Notes: generated by a model from the sequence alone, not told the origin. A stretch of 64,000 nucleotides of DNA from Ypsolopha sequella (GCA_934047225.1 OW204000.1:18246001-18310000), one strand, 5' to 3'; shown: positions 10,901 through 21,618, counted from the first letter of the stretch. Numbers and translations: made by a program.

Positions 10901-13900
10901 TCATTAATGAATAAATGAATGATTTTGTAAAAGAAGGTTTTTTTTTTTAAGTTTTCGCTATTTGATTATTTCAATATTTATTAATTCATCACTTAAAAAA
11001 TAAAATACAGCCTGTATAGCAAATGCTTTAAGACAAAAATGCATTTAATCAAAGGTGGAAGCCTATACCTTTAAAATGATATGTTATATATTTCATATGT
11101 TTATGTTTGTATGATTGGGTTATTTCCTTAAATGTAGAACAACAATGCTTGAGTCGATTTTTATGTCCACCAGTGTATTATTACGAAATAGATAGACCCG
11201 TCCCCAATAGACATCAAGCTCCCGCCCGTGAGACTCAGCTCCGCGATACTGACTACCAGTATGTACTTATTTGGTATGTTTTCCTGAATACAAAAAGTGC
11301 GGTAGTCACCTCCTAGGGGTATGGAGGGGGGAGCTGTGACGTAGCAAAGATGGCGGGCTGGCCCATTCTAATAACAGTATTTCTAGATAACTACTGAACC
11401 GATTTACTAAAATGAGTTGTCGAATGAAAGATCATGAAATGCACTTACTTAATTTTATAGATACGTTTGTGTTAAGCTAATATCAAATGAAATAATTAAA
11501 AAAAATAACATTTTGAAAAATGCTAACGTCACAAAGCCTACATTACCTGAGCCTATAGATTGTGGCTGGAAGATCGAGAACAATGGAGTTCAGTGCTTCA
11601 TCATAACAAGTACATACTGGTAGTCAGTATCGCGGAGCTGAGTCCGGCCAACGTCGTTATTTGAAGACTTTTTCACAATTGGGGCTTCCTCTAAGATAAC
11701 AACAGCTAAGACTCACTATTATTTATGCGAGAAAAGCTCGCTTCATCAGGCTTCGCAAGGTGCTCCGGCGCGTGCGACACCCTCACGAGGACTGAATATC
11801 CTCGCTACCCATCACCACCGCGCCCGCGCCCCCGCCGCCGCCGCGGCCGCATCCGCTCGTCTCTGAGCCGCCGCGGGCGCAGCGGGCTCAGAGACAATAA
11901 TAATAGTAGTTTATGCTACAAGGGCGCAAAGGGAATAAATTACGAGGACGATTTAAAACACGAGCGTAGCGAGTGTTTTAAACGTAACCGAGTAATTTAT
12001 TGCTTTTACGCCCATGTATCATACTACGTTTTTCAATGCATAGTGTGAGGAAATGAAAACAAATATAATCTTGTGAACTTTCAATTATGATTGGCTCAAA
12101 ATGATTGTATCCAGAGCCGTTAAACAGTGGAAAAAAAAAAGTATAACATCTATGGTAGACAGGAAAGGCTGCAGGTTAGCCAACCATTGCAAACAAATAA
12201 AAAAAAATAATAATAAAAGCCCTAGGGCAAAATAATCGACTTTCTGTTCGGTTTTGATGCATAAAAAGTGGGCCTTTACGAGCACTTGCATTGAAAAATA
12301 AAATATGATTATTATTTATGTAATATTTTGAAAGAAAGAAAATTAAATTTATTCGTCACAAATAAAAACACGGAAAATTCTTACAGTAAAAATAACTTAA
12401 AAAACTAAACTTACAAGAAAACAATTATATGTTTTACAAAATGTGACGAAAAGGGGCAGACTCAGCATCTGCTGTGAGCTATCGAGCAGCAACACAGCGC
12501 TGGTTTTCGCCCTGTCCCTGTACCCGCACTAAACATAAACATAAAACTTTTCTTTTTCTTGTCTTAGCTATTTGCTAGGAGCCACTGAATAATTTTTCGT
12601 GCATATTTTACTTTAATTAAACTTCGGGCTAATGCGTCATTGCGCTCTGTGAAGGAATTGGAGTTGTAACCATTTTAGTTGAGCCAGTTTCAGGAAATGG
12701 GGCCAAAGGCTCATACAAAACAATTCAAGGACTACTGGTTATAAAAAGAGTCAATAACATGATACATGGACGGCACCAAAACAGCAAACACCATTTGTCC
12801 TGTGAACTAAAACGCACGTGCAATACTGTTATGGCATACGCACGTCCGTGTCTATAACTCGTGGAAGGCTTTTTTTCTTTATCATCCTGAGATTATTCCC
12901 CTTATTTCAAATTTAAAAATGTCTTTACTTTAATTGCTTTAAGAAAGTTAAGACTTTCTTAACCTAAAGTTAAAGGGATACTATATAACAGTCCTGTGCA
13001 GTGGCGATTTCCCGTAAGGCCGGCTAGGATCGGCCCTAGGGCGGCCAGATATTAGGGGTGGCAAATCTGTGCCCGCGGCCATAGTGAGAGTGCTATCTAG
13101 CTGAAAAGTTTGGAAAAAAGGGCGGCTAAGATGGCTATCTTAATTAATAATATTTATATATATTATAAATGAGAGCAGACGTACAGCAGCAGAAAGATAA
13201 ATGTTGGACCAGAAAATATTGATGCGCTACATGTACACTGTAATTGTTTATCCCAGCGGGCGGCAGCGTCTGAAACGCCCGCTCCCACTCCTTCAGAGTG
13301 GGAGAGACGGGTTAGGGACATTTTTTTAGCAATTAAAAAAAACTTGTAGGGGGGAAGACGATCCAGAGATAACGGTCATTAATCAATCATTATAGTAATT
13401 ATATTTAACTTAATACAATAAAATTCAATACAATAAATTAAATTATTTACTTATAATAAATGCGCATACAAAAAAATATAATTTTAATTTTGTAAACATT
13501 TACCGATAACATATCGATACGCGCGTTGTACTTCACTACGCGTTGCCATAAGACCCATAAGCGCGCAATTTGCTTCACTGTGCTCGCACTTTTTATTGCC
13601 CTGCGTGCAGCGAGATCTTGCGACCAGTACAAGATAGCTAATCCGCCTCTGGCCCTGTGATTAACTTATATTTCGTTTTAAAATCGCGGAGCAAAATTTT
13701 CTTAAATCAGAAACCGCCCTTAGTCTAAATTCTACTTTAATTTTCACCCTCCTCATAATGTACAAACGCTAGCATGACAGGCTACCTATAGGCAGTTCTT
13801 ATTGCGGCGTCATAGCCTTTAAAATCGTTTACAAATAGGGAGCTTGAACTGCAGGTGGCTGTACAAGAGTCTAATATACAAAGTGTAACTATATTTGAAG

Positions 13901-14305
13901 AGCTTATTCAGTCAATGGTATAGAACAACTTTTACTATGGAACAAACCCTGAAATCTCGAAAAAAATCTGACCTTCCATACATTTCGGCCGAGCGGCATT
14001 GCATTTTCCTATGAAGCGAATAATTTTTTTTTTCGATATACAGGATTTGTTCCATAGTAAAAATTGTTCTAAACCATTGACTGAATAAGCTCTTCAAGTA
14101 TGGTTACACCTTTCTGTTACACTTTGAAGGCCTCACGCACCGGAAACCTTGACTTCCAGGTTCTGGCAGATCGTCGCCAGCGCCTCCCACCGGCCTCTAC
14201 TACCAGGATGCGCCCCCCAGCCCCGCCCTCAGAGACTTCAAGCCCTTTGACCTTGAGACCTGGTGGGGCAAGAGACTCTTCCAGAACATCACCAACTCGC
14301 TCTAA
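4919..14305 (+). CDS. MCRIP: MCRIP-family (FAM195) protein, five coding exons
   Basis: Exons: 4919-4970, 5054-5138, 7450-7559, 10548-10604 and 14160-14305. All introns are GT-AG and the phases add up to 150 codons (149 aa). The protein begins MYTVSKGPSKIVAKTRRG, has a central IIRYISATWVQTAYGE segment, and ends ALRDFKPFDLETWWGKRL followed by FQNITNSL. Those two blocks match the conserved parts of MAPK-regulated corepressor-interacting proteins: the helix with its buried Trp and the FKPxDL tail. Vertebrate members bind the CtBP corepressor and occur in RNA-granule complexes, so a nuclear or cytoplasmic regulatory role is inferred. No catalytic domain or membrane segment is present. The start is the first ATG after a short leader and fits the conserved N-terminus. 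Introns 3 and 4 hold four copies of the hairpin-headed repeat and several MITEs, one ending about 50 bp before exon 5. Confidence 0.85.
5264..5400. mobile_element. Small fold-back MITE
   Basis: Ends CTAGCATAGCAAACCATATC and its near complement GATATGGTCTGCTATGCTAG. It lies in MCRIP intron 2 and is abutted on its right by a hAT-like insertion. Confidence 0.65.
5401..5719. mobile_element. hAT-like MITE with exact 8-bp duplication
   Basis: Terminal inverted repeats TAGGGTTGCCAAC and GTTGGCAACCCTA. The 8-bp sequence GCTAGACC is present exactly on both sides (5393-5400 and 5720-5727), as expected for hAT transposition. 319 bp, non-coding, inserted at the edge of the preceding MITE. Confidence 0.85.
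5813..6026. repeat. 39-bp minisatellite, about 5.5 copies
   Basis: The motif GTGGAATTATGG recurs at 5831, 5870, 5909, 5948 and 5987, a strict 39-bp period. Because 39 is a multiple of three the array stays open in two frames; this is not evidence of coding. Confidence 0.95.
7073..7265 (+). repeat. Short inverted repeat and degenerate LINE-like tail
   Basis: GTGAGAACCAGAATTAGATT is followed by its near complement at 7098-7120. An AT-rich tail with AATAAA and TTTA repeats (7236-7265) then resembles retroposon 3' ends. Confidence 0.4.
7597..7985. mobile_element. hAT-like non-autonomous element, copy 2 (diverged)
   Basis: Same family as 157-553: left end AGTGGAGTATTTTAAG, right end GGTAAATATGCCACTG, with a shared GC-rich block (GCGGCTTGCGCCGCC) before the right end. 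Flanking duplication is no longer clear. Confidence 0.65.
7997..8390 (+). mobile_element. Hairpin-headed dispersed repeat, copy B
   Basis: Full-length copy. Imperfect palindrome at 7999-8121, then the TTTTTCAATGCA-bounded part to 8390. It lies in MCRIP intron 3. Confidence 0.8.
8397..8788 (-). repeat. tRNA-derived SINE, copy 1
   Basis: Read on the minus strand it begins with a tRNA-like head: box A region TGTCTAGTGGTTCGAG and box B GTTCGAATCC. It ends near TTCATGTCGTGA. Related copies lie at 20758-21472 and 56740-56905. It sits between two hairpin-headed repeats. Confidence 0.75.
8788..9182 (+). mobile_element. Hairpin-headed dispersed repeat, copy C
   Basis: Full-length copy in the same orientation as copies B, D and E. 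The palindromic head spans about 8790-8912. Confidence 0.8.
9288..9703. mobile_element. TIR element (GGCAGGCAAATAGTAAAA ends) with a nested LINE tail
   Basis: Inverted ends GGCAGGCAAATAGTAAAA near 9290 and its complement near 9690-9703. The segment 9563-9660 carries GGCTTATGTCCAGCAGTGGA and a GATG-rich end, typical of the 3' tail of lepidopteran RTE-type LINEs, probably inserted into the element. Confidence 0.55.
9789..10163 (+). mobile_element. Hairpin-headed dispersed repeat, copy D (head deletion)
   Basis: Same family, but the palindromic head lacks about 19 bp: TAGCGAGT joins directly to AATTTATT, consistent with deletion between two CGAGT direct repeats. Confidence 0.75.
10348..10506. 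mobile_element. Fold-back MITE (GTGTCGATTCGGTGTAACAC ends)
   Basis: Ends GTGTCGATTCGGTGTAACAC and the matching complement. A related copy lies at 44653-44802. It ends about 40 bp before the acceptor of MCRIP exon 4. Confidence 0.65.
10635..11175. mobile_element. Tc1/mariner-like fold-back element with long TIRs
   Basis: Ends ACTGGTGGACATAAAAATCG and CGATTTTTATGTCCACCAGTG, flanked by TA on both sides (10633-10634 and 11176-11177). Similarity of the arms extends roughly 160 bp inward. No transposase. It begins 30 bp after the MCRIP exon 4 donor. Confidence 0.75.
11233..11643. mobile_element. MITE with 36-bp perfect TIRs
   Basis: ACTCAGCTCCGCGATACTGA at the left is matched by its exact complement at the right; the perfect arm is about 36 bp. 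No target duplication is obvious. The interior is non-coding. Confidence 0.75.
11725..11896. other. GC-rich island with a hairpin
   Basis: A sharply GC-rich block in AT-rich intron DNA: a CCGCCGCCGCGGCCGC tract, then GTCTCTGAGCC / GGCTCAGAGAC arms at 11859-11895. The open frame across it has low-complexity composition and no splice context. It is probably repeat-derived. Confidence 0.4.
11903..12299 (+). mobile_element. Hairpin-headed dispersed repeat, copy E
   Basis: Full-length copy beginning 7 bp after the GC-rich hairpin, in MCRIP intron 4. Confidence 0.8.
12300..12998. other. Intronic DNA without identified features
   Basis: AT-rich sequence inside MCRIP intron 4. I see no exon, RNA gene or clear repeat boundary. 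Confidence 0.35.
12999..13651. mobile_element. hAT-like non-autonomous element with 8-bp duplication
   Basis: Ends CAGTGGCG and CGCCTCTG. The flanks GTCCTGTG (12991-12998) and GCCCTGTG (13652-13659) match at 7 of 8 bases. 653 bp with no transposase frame. Confidence 0.75.
13883..14109. mobile_element. Long fold-back MITE adjacent to MCRIP exon 5
   Basis: Arms GTGTAACTATATTTGAAGAG and the near complement at 14090-14109. The pairing continues inward through TTATTCAGTCAATGG and CTATGGAACAAA. It stops 50 bp before exon 5, so it may supply intron sequence close to the branch-point region. Confidence 0.75.
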
Positions 14306-14697
14306 ACGTGAGGACCGGGGTAGGAAAATAATGAGACGGTGGGTTCGGTAGCATTACTCACAATCAACTGTAGGTTACTAAATGTCCTCACTTTTTGGTT
14401 TGTTTACTCAGTCTTTTAAGACACCGGGACTCCCTCCCTGCCCGTAGCAATGTTTGCTCTAATGAGTTTTTTTTTGTCACTGAAAAGGTCAATATTTATA
14501 GATTGATTATTCAAGTATTTTGCGGTAGGTTTTTATTTATTTTTGTGTCGAGATATGAATTGAAACTTTTTTTTGAGGTAGATGTTTTTATCTTTCTCGT
14601 TTTATAGATGTTTTATTTTGTATCCACCTTTAAATGAAGTACACAAAATCATGTCTTTTATAGTCTGTCTTGTCAGGTTTTTTAGTTGTGAAATAAA
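14306..14697 (+). other. MCRIP 3' untranslated region
   Basis: Non-coding sequence after the TAA stop, extending to GTGAAATAAAATC near 14688, the first convincing AATAAA. The true cleavage site is not visible. Confidence 0.5.
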
Positions 14698-16277
14698 ATC
14701 ATATCTAGATATATATATTGCCCTGATGTTTGAATAACTTATTTACCCCATGTTATTTAAAATGAAAAACATCACACGTGATAAGATAAACAGTAAAGAA
14801 ATCAGTTGTTTAGTTAAATCAATGCTTATTTTCAAGCACCCATACATATCTATTAACTACAGGTATTGGGAGATTTCCCTTATTATTCTAGTAATTCGTG
14901 TTTAGTTGTGCCCACTTTTTTCCGCTCATTTCGTCGACATAAACACAAAAACTGTAAGTATAGCACACATACTCACATCTCACGCACACCGCATATCACG
15001 CATGCAAAAAGAGGGCGGAGCATCTTGAAGCCATAGACAACGCATCACATTGACATTAGGTCTCGCATGAGGTCTATTTTTGGCCTCATACGTTCGCAAG
15101 CGCCACGCCCCCTTACCATATCTCCTGATATTTGTAATATAAACGTATACCTTAAGAAACTGTGATTTAGTAATATATGGTTGATTGTGGGAATATGACC
15201 GATAACGCGTTAGGTAAAGACATAGACTGAGTATTACCACGTATAGACTAGCAGTTCCCATACATCAGTTCTTAGCCACAAAAAAAGGTGTAAAATTCTA
15301 ACGAAATTTGGATGGCGTTGCTTAATCCTCTAACGAACTCGATGCTAAAGAAGACCGATTGGTGACGCTAGTGGCACAGCGATCTCACGTTACATAAAAA
15401 TAATTCCCACTTCAATAATAGATGGTGCTGAAATATTCACTGTTAGTGTTGCCGATTTAGCGCCATCTAGTTTTTCTAAGCAAAGCTATTACAGCCACAT
15501 GTTTACTTAGTAACCATGATAGTTTACTTGCTGCCAATTAAACAAATTATGCTTATTTGCAACACTTTGCGACACCTAGTGTCGTAAGGGCGCGTAAAAA
15601 ATGTGCTACGCCTTGATGTATGAGAGTTGTCAGTCAATACGAAGTAGTACTTAGTCTATGGTAAAGATCTCCCTTAAGCTCAATTGTTTCCAAACACAAA
15701 CTATGTTTCTACGAACAATTATTCCGTAAGGTTGTTGATATACGCTTGTTGAATTTTATCTGTTCTGAGTTCTAGACAATTATACTTGATGTAGTCAATG
15801 CTGCCAAAGAAAGCTAGGTACCGTGCTTGTAGATGAATCCTGAAAATATGTTTTGACTGAGACTATCCGATACAGTCAGGTGTCGTATAGTCCCAGCTTC
15901 ATGTTGCCATAAAAATTGTTGCACTGATAATTGTGTTCCCATAAATATATATTACCGTCGATACAAGTTGAATCATCACAATTTTATATAATATTATATA
16001 CAGTATCAAAAAACTGGGATTGGAAAAGTTATGTGAGCAAGTTGAATGAAAAGTATAAAAGACATTGTAATAACCGTATCTCAGAAAGCCAATAATACGT
16101 TTTGTATTCTTGATAAACACGTATTTATTGTCCATTATTTAGTATAAAAGTTATATGAAAACCAGACATTTCCATAAAGTGCCTAAGTTATTATACAGTA
16201 CGACAAGAAGTGAATAGATTTCGTAAAGTTAGTATTTAGTGAATGCTTTCTGTTGGCTGCATATCAAATTAGGTGTT
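14698..16277. other. Intergenic spacer
   Basis: Between the MCRIP 3' end and the first TTAA-flanked MITE. No exon or RNA gene was recognised; open frames here are short and lack splice or codon support. Confidence 0.35.
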
Positions 16278-16906
16278 TTAAGAGCGGTATCCCAGCCGGA
16301 TTGTGCAATACCCGCCTTTTTCTAATTAATCGAAACAGAACACTTAAATTCAAAATTCACTCAATAGTTATTTAACAAAACCTTGTTACCTATGTATTGT
16401 GTATGTGGCTATCGTAAAGTTTCCATTGGTCTCCGTAAATCAGAATTTAAAACATTTTGAATTGAAAATATTTTGAAATTGTAATTTACAGAAACCAATA
16501 GAAAATACACGATACACTTAGCAATTGTTCACCTTATTTTGTATATTGCATAAGGTCGGTTTTGGAAACGGGCCTCAACTGAAAATCAGCGCAGTGGCTT
16601 GCCTCTGCATTATGCCGAGTTAAAGACCTTTTCCACTACCACAGCACTTACATTATTTATTAGTTTTAGTTGTGTTTTTTTTTTTCTTTTTTAATTGTTT
16701 AATTGTAAAATATGTATTTTTTGTTTTCTTTGTCGTGTAATGCTGTGGAAATGGAATAAAGAAGTTATCTATCTTATCTATCAATACATAGGTAATAATA
16801 AGGTTTTGTTGAATAACTATAGAGTGAATTTTGAATTTAAGTGTTCTGTTTCGATTAATTAGAAAAAGGCAGGTATTGCACAATCCGGCTGCAATACCGC
16901 TCTTAA
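16278..16906. mobile_element. TTAA-flanked TIR element, long form
   Basis: TTAAGAGCGGTATCCCAGCC at the left and its near complement at the right. The two outer ~130 bp are inverted copies of each other. Related forms lie at 17424-17538 (minimal), 44182-44574 and 48020-48187 (partial). TTAA at both ends suggests piggyBac-type targeting, but the TIR is not a canonical CCC start. The interior includes a nested retroposon-like segment (16574-16765) shared with 47105-47375. Confidence 0.7.
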
Positions 16907-17423
16907 AGCAAAACTGGCGTTAGAGCATGCATGTATCGTCTCGTCCCAGATTTGTAAAATATCTATTTAAAATATAAAAGTATCGGCAAAGTTAGATCAA
17001 CTTGCAATGTTTTTTTAAACCATACGATTATTTCAATTTCATTTAGATTAGACAATTTATCAAAACTTCTATCTCCTACTTCCCTGTCAACCTATAGTTT
17101 TTCTGAAAGCAAACAATAATTAAAGCCTGACCAGGAAAATAAAAAACCTGCTCATTTGCTTTTCTGATTTTTATTTTATGATTGCAACACTGACAGCACA
17201 CACGAAAAAATAACACCACACTTTGACAGCAATCGACATAATGACGTTTTTAAAGTCGAGGTTGCCAGTAGAAAAAATTAGTAAAAAAATTAATTCCGCA
17301 ATATGGCGAGGTTTTTTATTTTCTTGGTCAGGCTTTAAATAGTATAAAATTTTATTGTTGTTTACTTTGTTACTTTGTCTGTATTACTTTGTTACTTTGT
17401 ATGTAAAAGTGCAAATAAAATGC

Positions 17424-17538
17424 TTAAGAGGTTTCGCAGCCGGATTGTGAAATACCTGCCTTTTTCTTACAAGTGTTCTGTTTCGATTAATTAGAAAAGG
17501 ACGGGTATTTCACAATCCGGCTGCGATACCGCTCTTAA
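17424..17538. mobile_element. TTAA-flanked TIR element, minimal form
   Basis: Only about 115 bp: the terminal arms TTAAGAGGTTTCGCAGCCGG and the complement, joined almost directly. A deletion derivative of the 16278 family. Confidence 0.75.
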
Positions 17539-17978
17539 TGATGAACGAAAAAAAAATTAAACTTTTTTTATTTGTTCTCTAGTCACAGACCAGTTCTGTT
17601 CTGTGTCACTAGTGTTAGCATTTTATTCATATTACCTTTAGTATGTATTGACATTGATTTTGTTGATATATACTTAAAAAGAACCAAAGAACAGATATAC
17701 TTAGAGTATTATTGAATTTTATTGGTTTTTGTTAAATTCATGAAAACGCAATAAATATGTCTTCCAAAATCATTTAATACATTAAAGCTAATAAATATCC
17801 ACAGAAATAATGTTATTGAAATAATATTACAAAATTTTATTTTTGGAATCCTTAATTACTGTTTTTTACGAATTGACATTAAATCTTTATAGATGCCTCG
17901 CGTTTAACTGTTACGCAGTTCAAATATTTTGTATTTGATACCACAGTCACATTTCAAATGTTCCTTTTGTTTGTATGT

Positions 17979-18345
17979 TAAGGTGGATGGTCCAAGGCAA
18001 TCTTCATACAAACTTGTGGGAACCAATAACGACGACAGAAGTATTATTATTTAATTCTGTTACCTTTTTCCACACGTTCCATCAACTTTACACCCGCGAA
18101 TACTCGGTTTTTTACAAACACACTTTTTTAGAATCTAATTTTGTTATTTAAAACTTTTGTAATCCAAAGTTTTAAATTGCAAAATTGGACTGTCAAAACA
18201 TATATTTTTTTTTCTAAGAAACTGAATATTCGCGGGTGTAAAGTTGATGGAACGTATGGAAAAAGGTAACAGAATTAAATAATAATACTTCCGTCGTTAT
18301 TGGTTCTCACAAGTTTTTTATAAAAACTACCTTGGATGGTCCAAC
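17979..18345. mobile_element. Long fold-back MITE
   Basis: Arms of about 150 bp. Outer AGGTGGATGGTCCAAGG and TACCTTGGATGGTCCAA, inner ACTTTACACCCGCGAATA and its complement near 18225-18245. Confidence 0.75.
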
Positions 18346-18349
18346 ATGT

Positions 18350-19186
18350 TGAATTTTTACGTCCATAACTGAAGAAATAAGTTCACATGACATTGCTTTC
18401 AATAATTTAGATAGTCACAAAAAGCTGTGTATACATGAACTTATTTCTTTGATTATACTCGAAATGTAGGTCCTCGCCTACGTTAATATTCAATCCAATT
18501 TTGTTTGATGCATTAAATGAACAATGCAACAGGTTTTTGTCATTTTAGAAGGAGTATTCAAAGTCATTTTGTAGCTGATAGCAAACGCAGGAGATAGAAT
18601 ATACAGGTTGATAATGATCCCTCTAGCTATATTCAAGAAACCTATTCTATGTTCGAATTAGAAAATATATGTTTTGTTACTTTTGTCTTGTTTCATACTA
18701 AAAACAAAAGATATCGACTGTCAAAGTTTTCCTACAAAAACCGAATAGCGTTGTCATATCACTGTCAAGCTAGACACGTGACGCGCGTCACCGCCTCGCC
18801 TCGCCACATGGCCGACCGGCCGGCTTCCAAACGTTGTCGGCAAATTACCCTTTGTCGCGAGCCGACAAGTAAGTATTCTTTATCCGAGCCACCAAAGGAC
18901 ACCGTTTTTGTTTTGCATGCCGCTCTGAAAGGAGAAATCAGCGATCATAAGTTGCAATTTTCCCTTCATACTTTTACGGGCTTAGGACCGTCAAAATACA
19001 GAAGTTGTTTAGATTGCGCTAAAGAATTAAGAATGCTTTGAATAGGATTTATAATTTACAAACAGCAAGTAGGTACCTAAATTACGAAATCGTTAGGTAA
19101 GTACTTAGTCACTTCTGTATTCAGGCGTACTTAAAAAATTGAAATCAACTTATGTACAAGTAATTGAAATCAACGAAGTTGTATAC
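18350..19186. other. Spacer with a non-convincing open frame
   Basis: A 130-codon frame at 18649-19041 (+) resembles no family I know, has no splice context and lies in repeat-rich DNA. I do not call it a gene. Confidence 0.35.
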
Positions 19187-20062
19187 CTAAACTAACATTA
19201 GCTGTACTTCAGCAATTGTTCGAAATGCAGTCCGTTTCTCTAAACAGAGTCTAGCACGTTTCACTGCATTCCTTCTCAGTTTTCTCAGCACTACAAAGTC
19301 ACTTTTTACACCGTTAAATGCACTGATAATACGGTCTTTCAGTTCTTCGCGGCTTTGAGACTCCTCCGAGTATACGCGGCGTTTGATTTCTCCCCACAAA
19401 AAAAAAACACAGGGCGTGAGGTCTGAAGCACTTTGTCACCAATAATACCGGCCCACACATTAACACTGAACCGCACTTGATGGTGATGTTCGCGAATCAT
19501 GTGTGGGTTTCTGTACGACCACCAGTGTTCATTGTGGCAATTGTACAGACCCACACGTGTAAACATTGACTCGTCAGTCCGTAAAATGTTTTTGTTTTGG
19601 TTCTGAAGGAACCACTCACAAAACGTGCGACGATTTTGCGCGTCAGCCTCATGCAGGTGCTGCACTGTCTGAAAATGATATGCATGAAGTCCAGCATAGT
19701 GCAACAATTTCCACACTGTTGGTTGGCTAATTTCAAACCGCTGAGCTGCGTCTCGCGTACTGGCTCGGGGGTGCCGCTCAAAGAAGTCGAACACAGCATC
19801 TTCTACCTCAATAGCCAGACGTGGCGCGCCAGCCCCTTGTGCATGGCTTGGCACGGTAAACTGACCATAATCCAGTAGCCGCTGGTTTACCGCTAAAATC
19901 GTTTGACGATGTGGAACCGTGGCGTTGACAAGTCCTTGAGCACGAAGCCGAGGAATGTTCTCCTCTTCGTACAATGTTCTCGCTCGGTAAAGATTTTCTC
20001 CACTGAGGATGTAAGTACACTCGCACCATTTCGTAATATTCGCGAGAAGAGTACATCGGCAT
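19187..20062 (-). pseudogene. IS630/Tc1/mariner-superfamily transposase, broken
   Basis: Pieces of one transposase in several frames. The N-terminus MPMYSSREYYEMVRVYL starts at 20062. A frameshift near 20005 leads into SGENLYRARTLYEEE and a helix-turn-helix region (ASTRDAAQRFEISQPTVWKL). Next come the first catalytic block LRTDESMFTR and the HHQVRFSVNVWAGIIGDK block. The usual segment with the second catalytic aspartate is missing: after GDKVL the sequence jumps to a degenerate DLTP..FFLWG block and the C-terminus EIKRRVYSEESQSREELKDR. A run of ten A (19398-19407) lies at that join. The lost segment is about 80 codons by comparison with the family. This is an inactive copy; intact relatives cut and paste DNA through a DDE/D active site. 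Its own terminal repeats were not identified. Confidence 0.8.
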
Positions 20063-20757
20063 CGTGACGACTCGAAAATAGTTGCGCGGCGGGAGAGAAA
20101 ATATGCATTTTTATTGTATTTACGCATGCGCTCGTGACGTCGGTGCGCCGGCGACTGGCGATCGCGCCCGCGGGCCGGGGCGGGGGTAGGTGGTACACAG
20201 GTGTACGGGAATATTTTTCATTGATGGTTGGGGCCCGGCGGCTAGTCGCGTAGGATAGCCATTTTATTCGCAATTTGGAAACTTTTCCCGATAAAAATAT
20301 GGGGGAAAAAAAACCTTTTTTTTTTACGATTCTGTGTTCTATTAGTGATTTGGATTCATAGATTTCAATAAAGCTAGGGGTTTCATTATCAACCTGTATT
20401 TAGACTGATTTAGTTGTAAAAGTTATGCTTTTTGTTGTAGTTGAATAAATCATCTGATAATGTTTATAGTGTTTGTTTTTATATAAAAATATTTTATTTA
20501 TTTATTTAATTTAACAACTAACACTAATATTACAGGTTGAAAAACCTAATGCAACAGTGCAGGCATAAAAGATAGACACAATAAAAAACACGAAAAATAT
20601 AACATAATAATTAAAGTAAACATGAAATTTTAAAAATGTACACAAATTATAGATAGCAAAAATAATATAATGTTGCTCTTATGAACTTACTCAACGTACA
20701 CGAAAAGATATCAATGTTATTTCCAACCTCATTAAGAATTCGGGTAGCGTTGAAGTG

Positions 20758-21472
20758 GTCATAGTGTATGGTCACGACATGAATCCCCGAGAGGGTATCA
20801 GAGGTGTTTCCGAATGTGAACTGTGAAATGCAAGGCACAGTCCACTCTCGTACACCCACACTTAACCGACGCTATTACGTCCCAGCGGGACGGGTGGTGA
20901 GCCCTATCATCGTACTTCGGGCACAATTTGGAACTATGGCTTAAGGTGATATGTAAATGTTTTATCGTCCCTGTTACTCCATATGCGAAAAAACCCAGAG
21001 AGGGACAGATTCGAGGAAAAGTAGCAAAAAATCGGTTTTTTTATTAATATAAAATGTTCTAAAGTTGCTATCAAAATTTCGTTTATCCAGGTCCTAGATA
21101 ATGTTAAAACCCATCTAATAAAATATAATTGCAGTCCATATGTCATTCCAAATTGGCAAACCAGGAGAATTGGTGTCGAAAAAGACCTCATTTCAGTAAG
21201 TATTTGTATCGAGCCGAATTTCTCCAATCGCGCTTCTGTTTAGCAGATCCTAGAAAAAGATTCCAAAAATAATATACTATTTTATCAAAATAATACATTA
21301 TTTACTAAAGTAGATATGCAAGTTCTAAAAGTGTCGATTTTGTTTCCGTAGCGCCTAAACGTGCCATCCGAAGCAAGCAGACGACCGAGCACAAATGTGT
21401 GCCCCAACGGGATTCAAACTCGCGACCTTCGTGTACTCGAAGTTCGAACCACTAGACCACATGTGGTTCTGT
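20758..21472 (-). repeat. tRNA-derived SINE, copy 2, interrupted
   Basis: On the minus strand it starts with the tRNA-like head (GTGGTCTAGTGGTTCGAA, then GAGTTTGAATCCC) at 21395-21472 and ends at TTCATGTCGTGACC near 20773. The middle (about 20940-21300) is another dispersed repeat related to 29690-30090 and 48500-49600. Confidence 0.65.
20940..21300 (+). repeat. Dispersed ~370-bp repeat, copy 1
   Basis: Shares ordered blocks with 29690-30090: GTTACTCCA..GCGAAAA, GCTAT(C/A)AAAATTTC, TTAAAACCCATCT, GACCTCATTTCA and CCTCCAATCGCG. Diverged inverted copies lie at 49190-49600 and 48535-48625. No coding content. Confidence 0.55.
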
Positions 21473-21618
21473 TTTATAGATATTGCAAACATCTCGAAAA
21501 ATATTAAGAAATTGCTGTCTCTATTTGGCTGACCGAAGAGTGATATTCGTGCGCTGACTTTCCCCTACTGTACGCCGCTTTTTGTTAAATTCAAGATTAT
21601 TTCCGGCAATAGATATCT

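Noticed and set aside
11190..11262. Possible extra MCRIP exon
   Set aside because: Part of the sequence is the arm of the 11233-11643 MITE, and the join of exon 4 to 14160 is already in phase.
18649..19041. 130-codon plus-strand frame
   Set aside because: No recognisable domain, no splice signals, and it lies among repeats.
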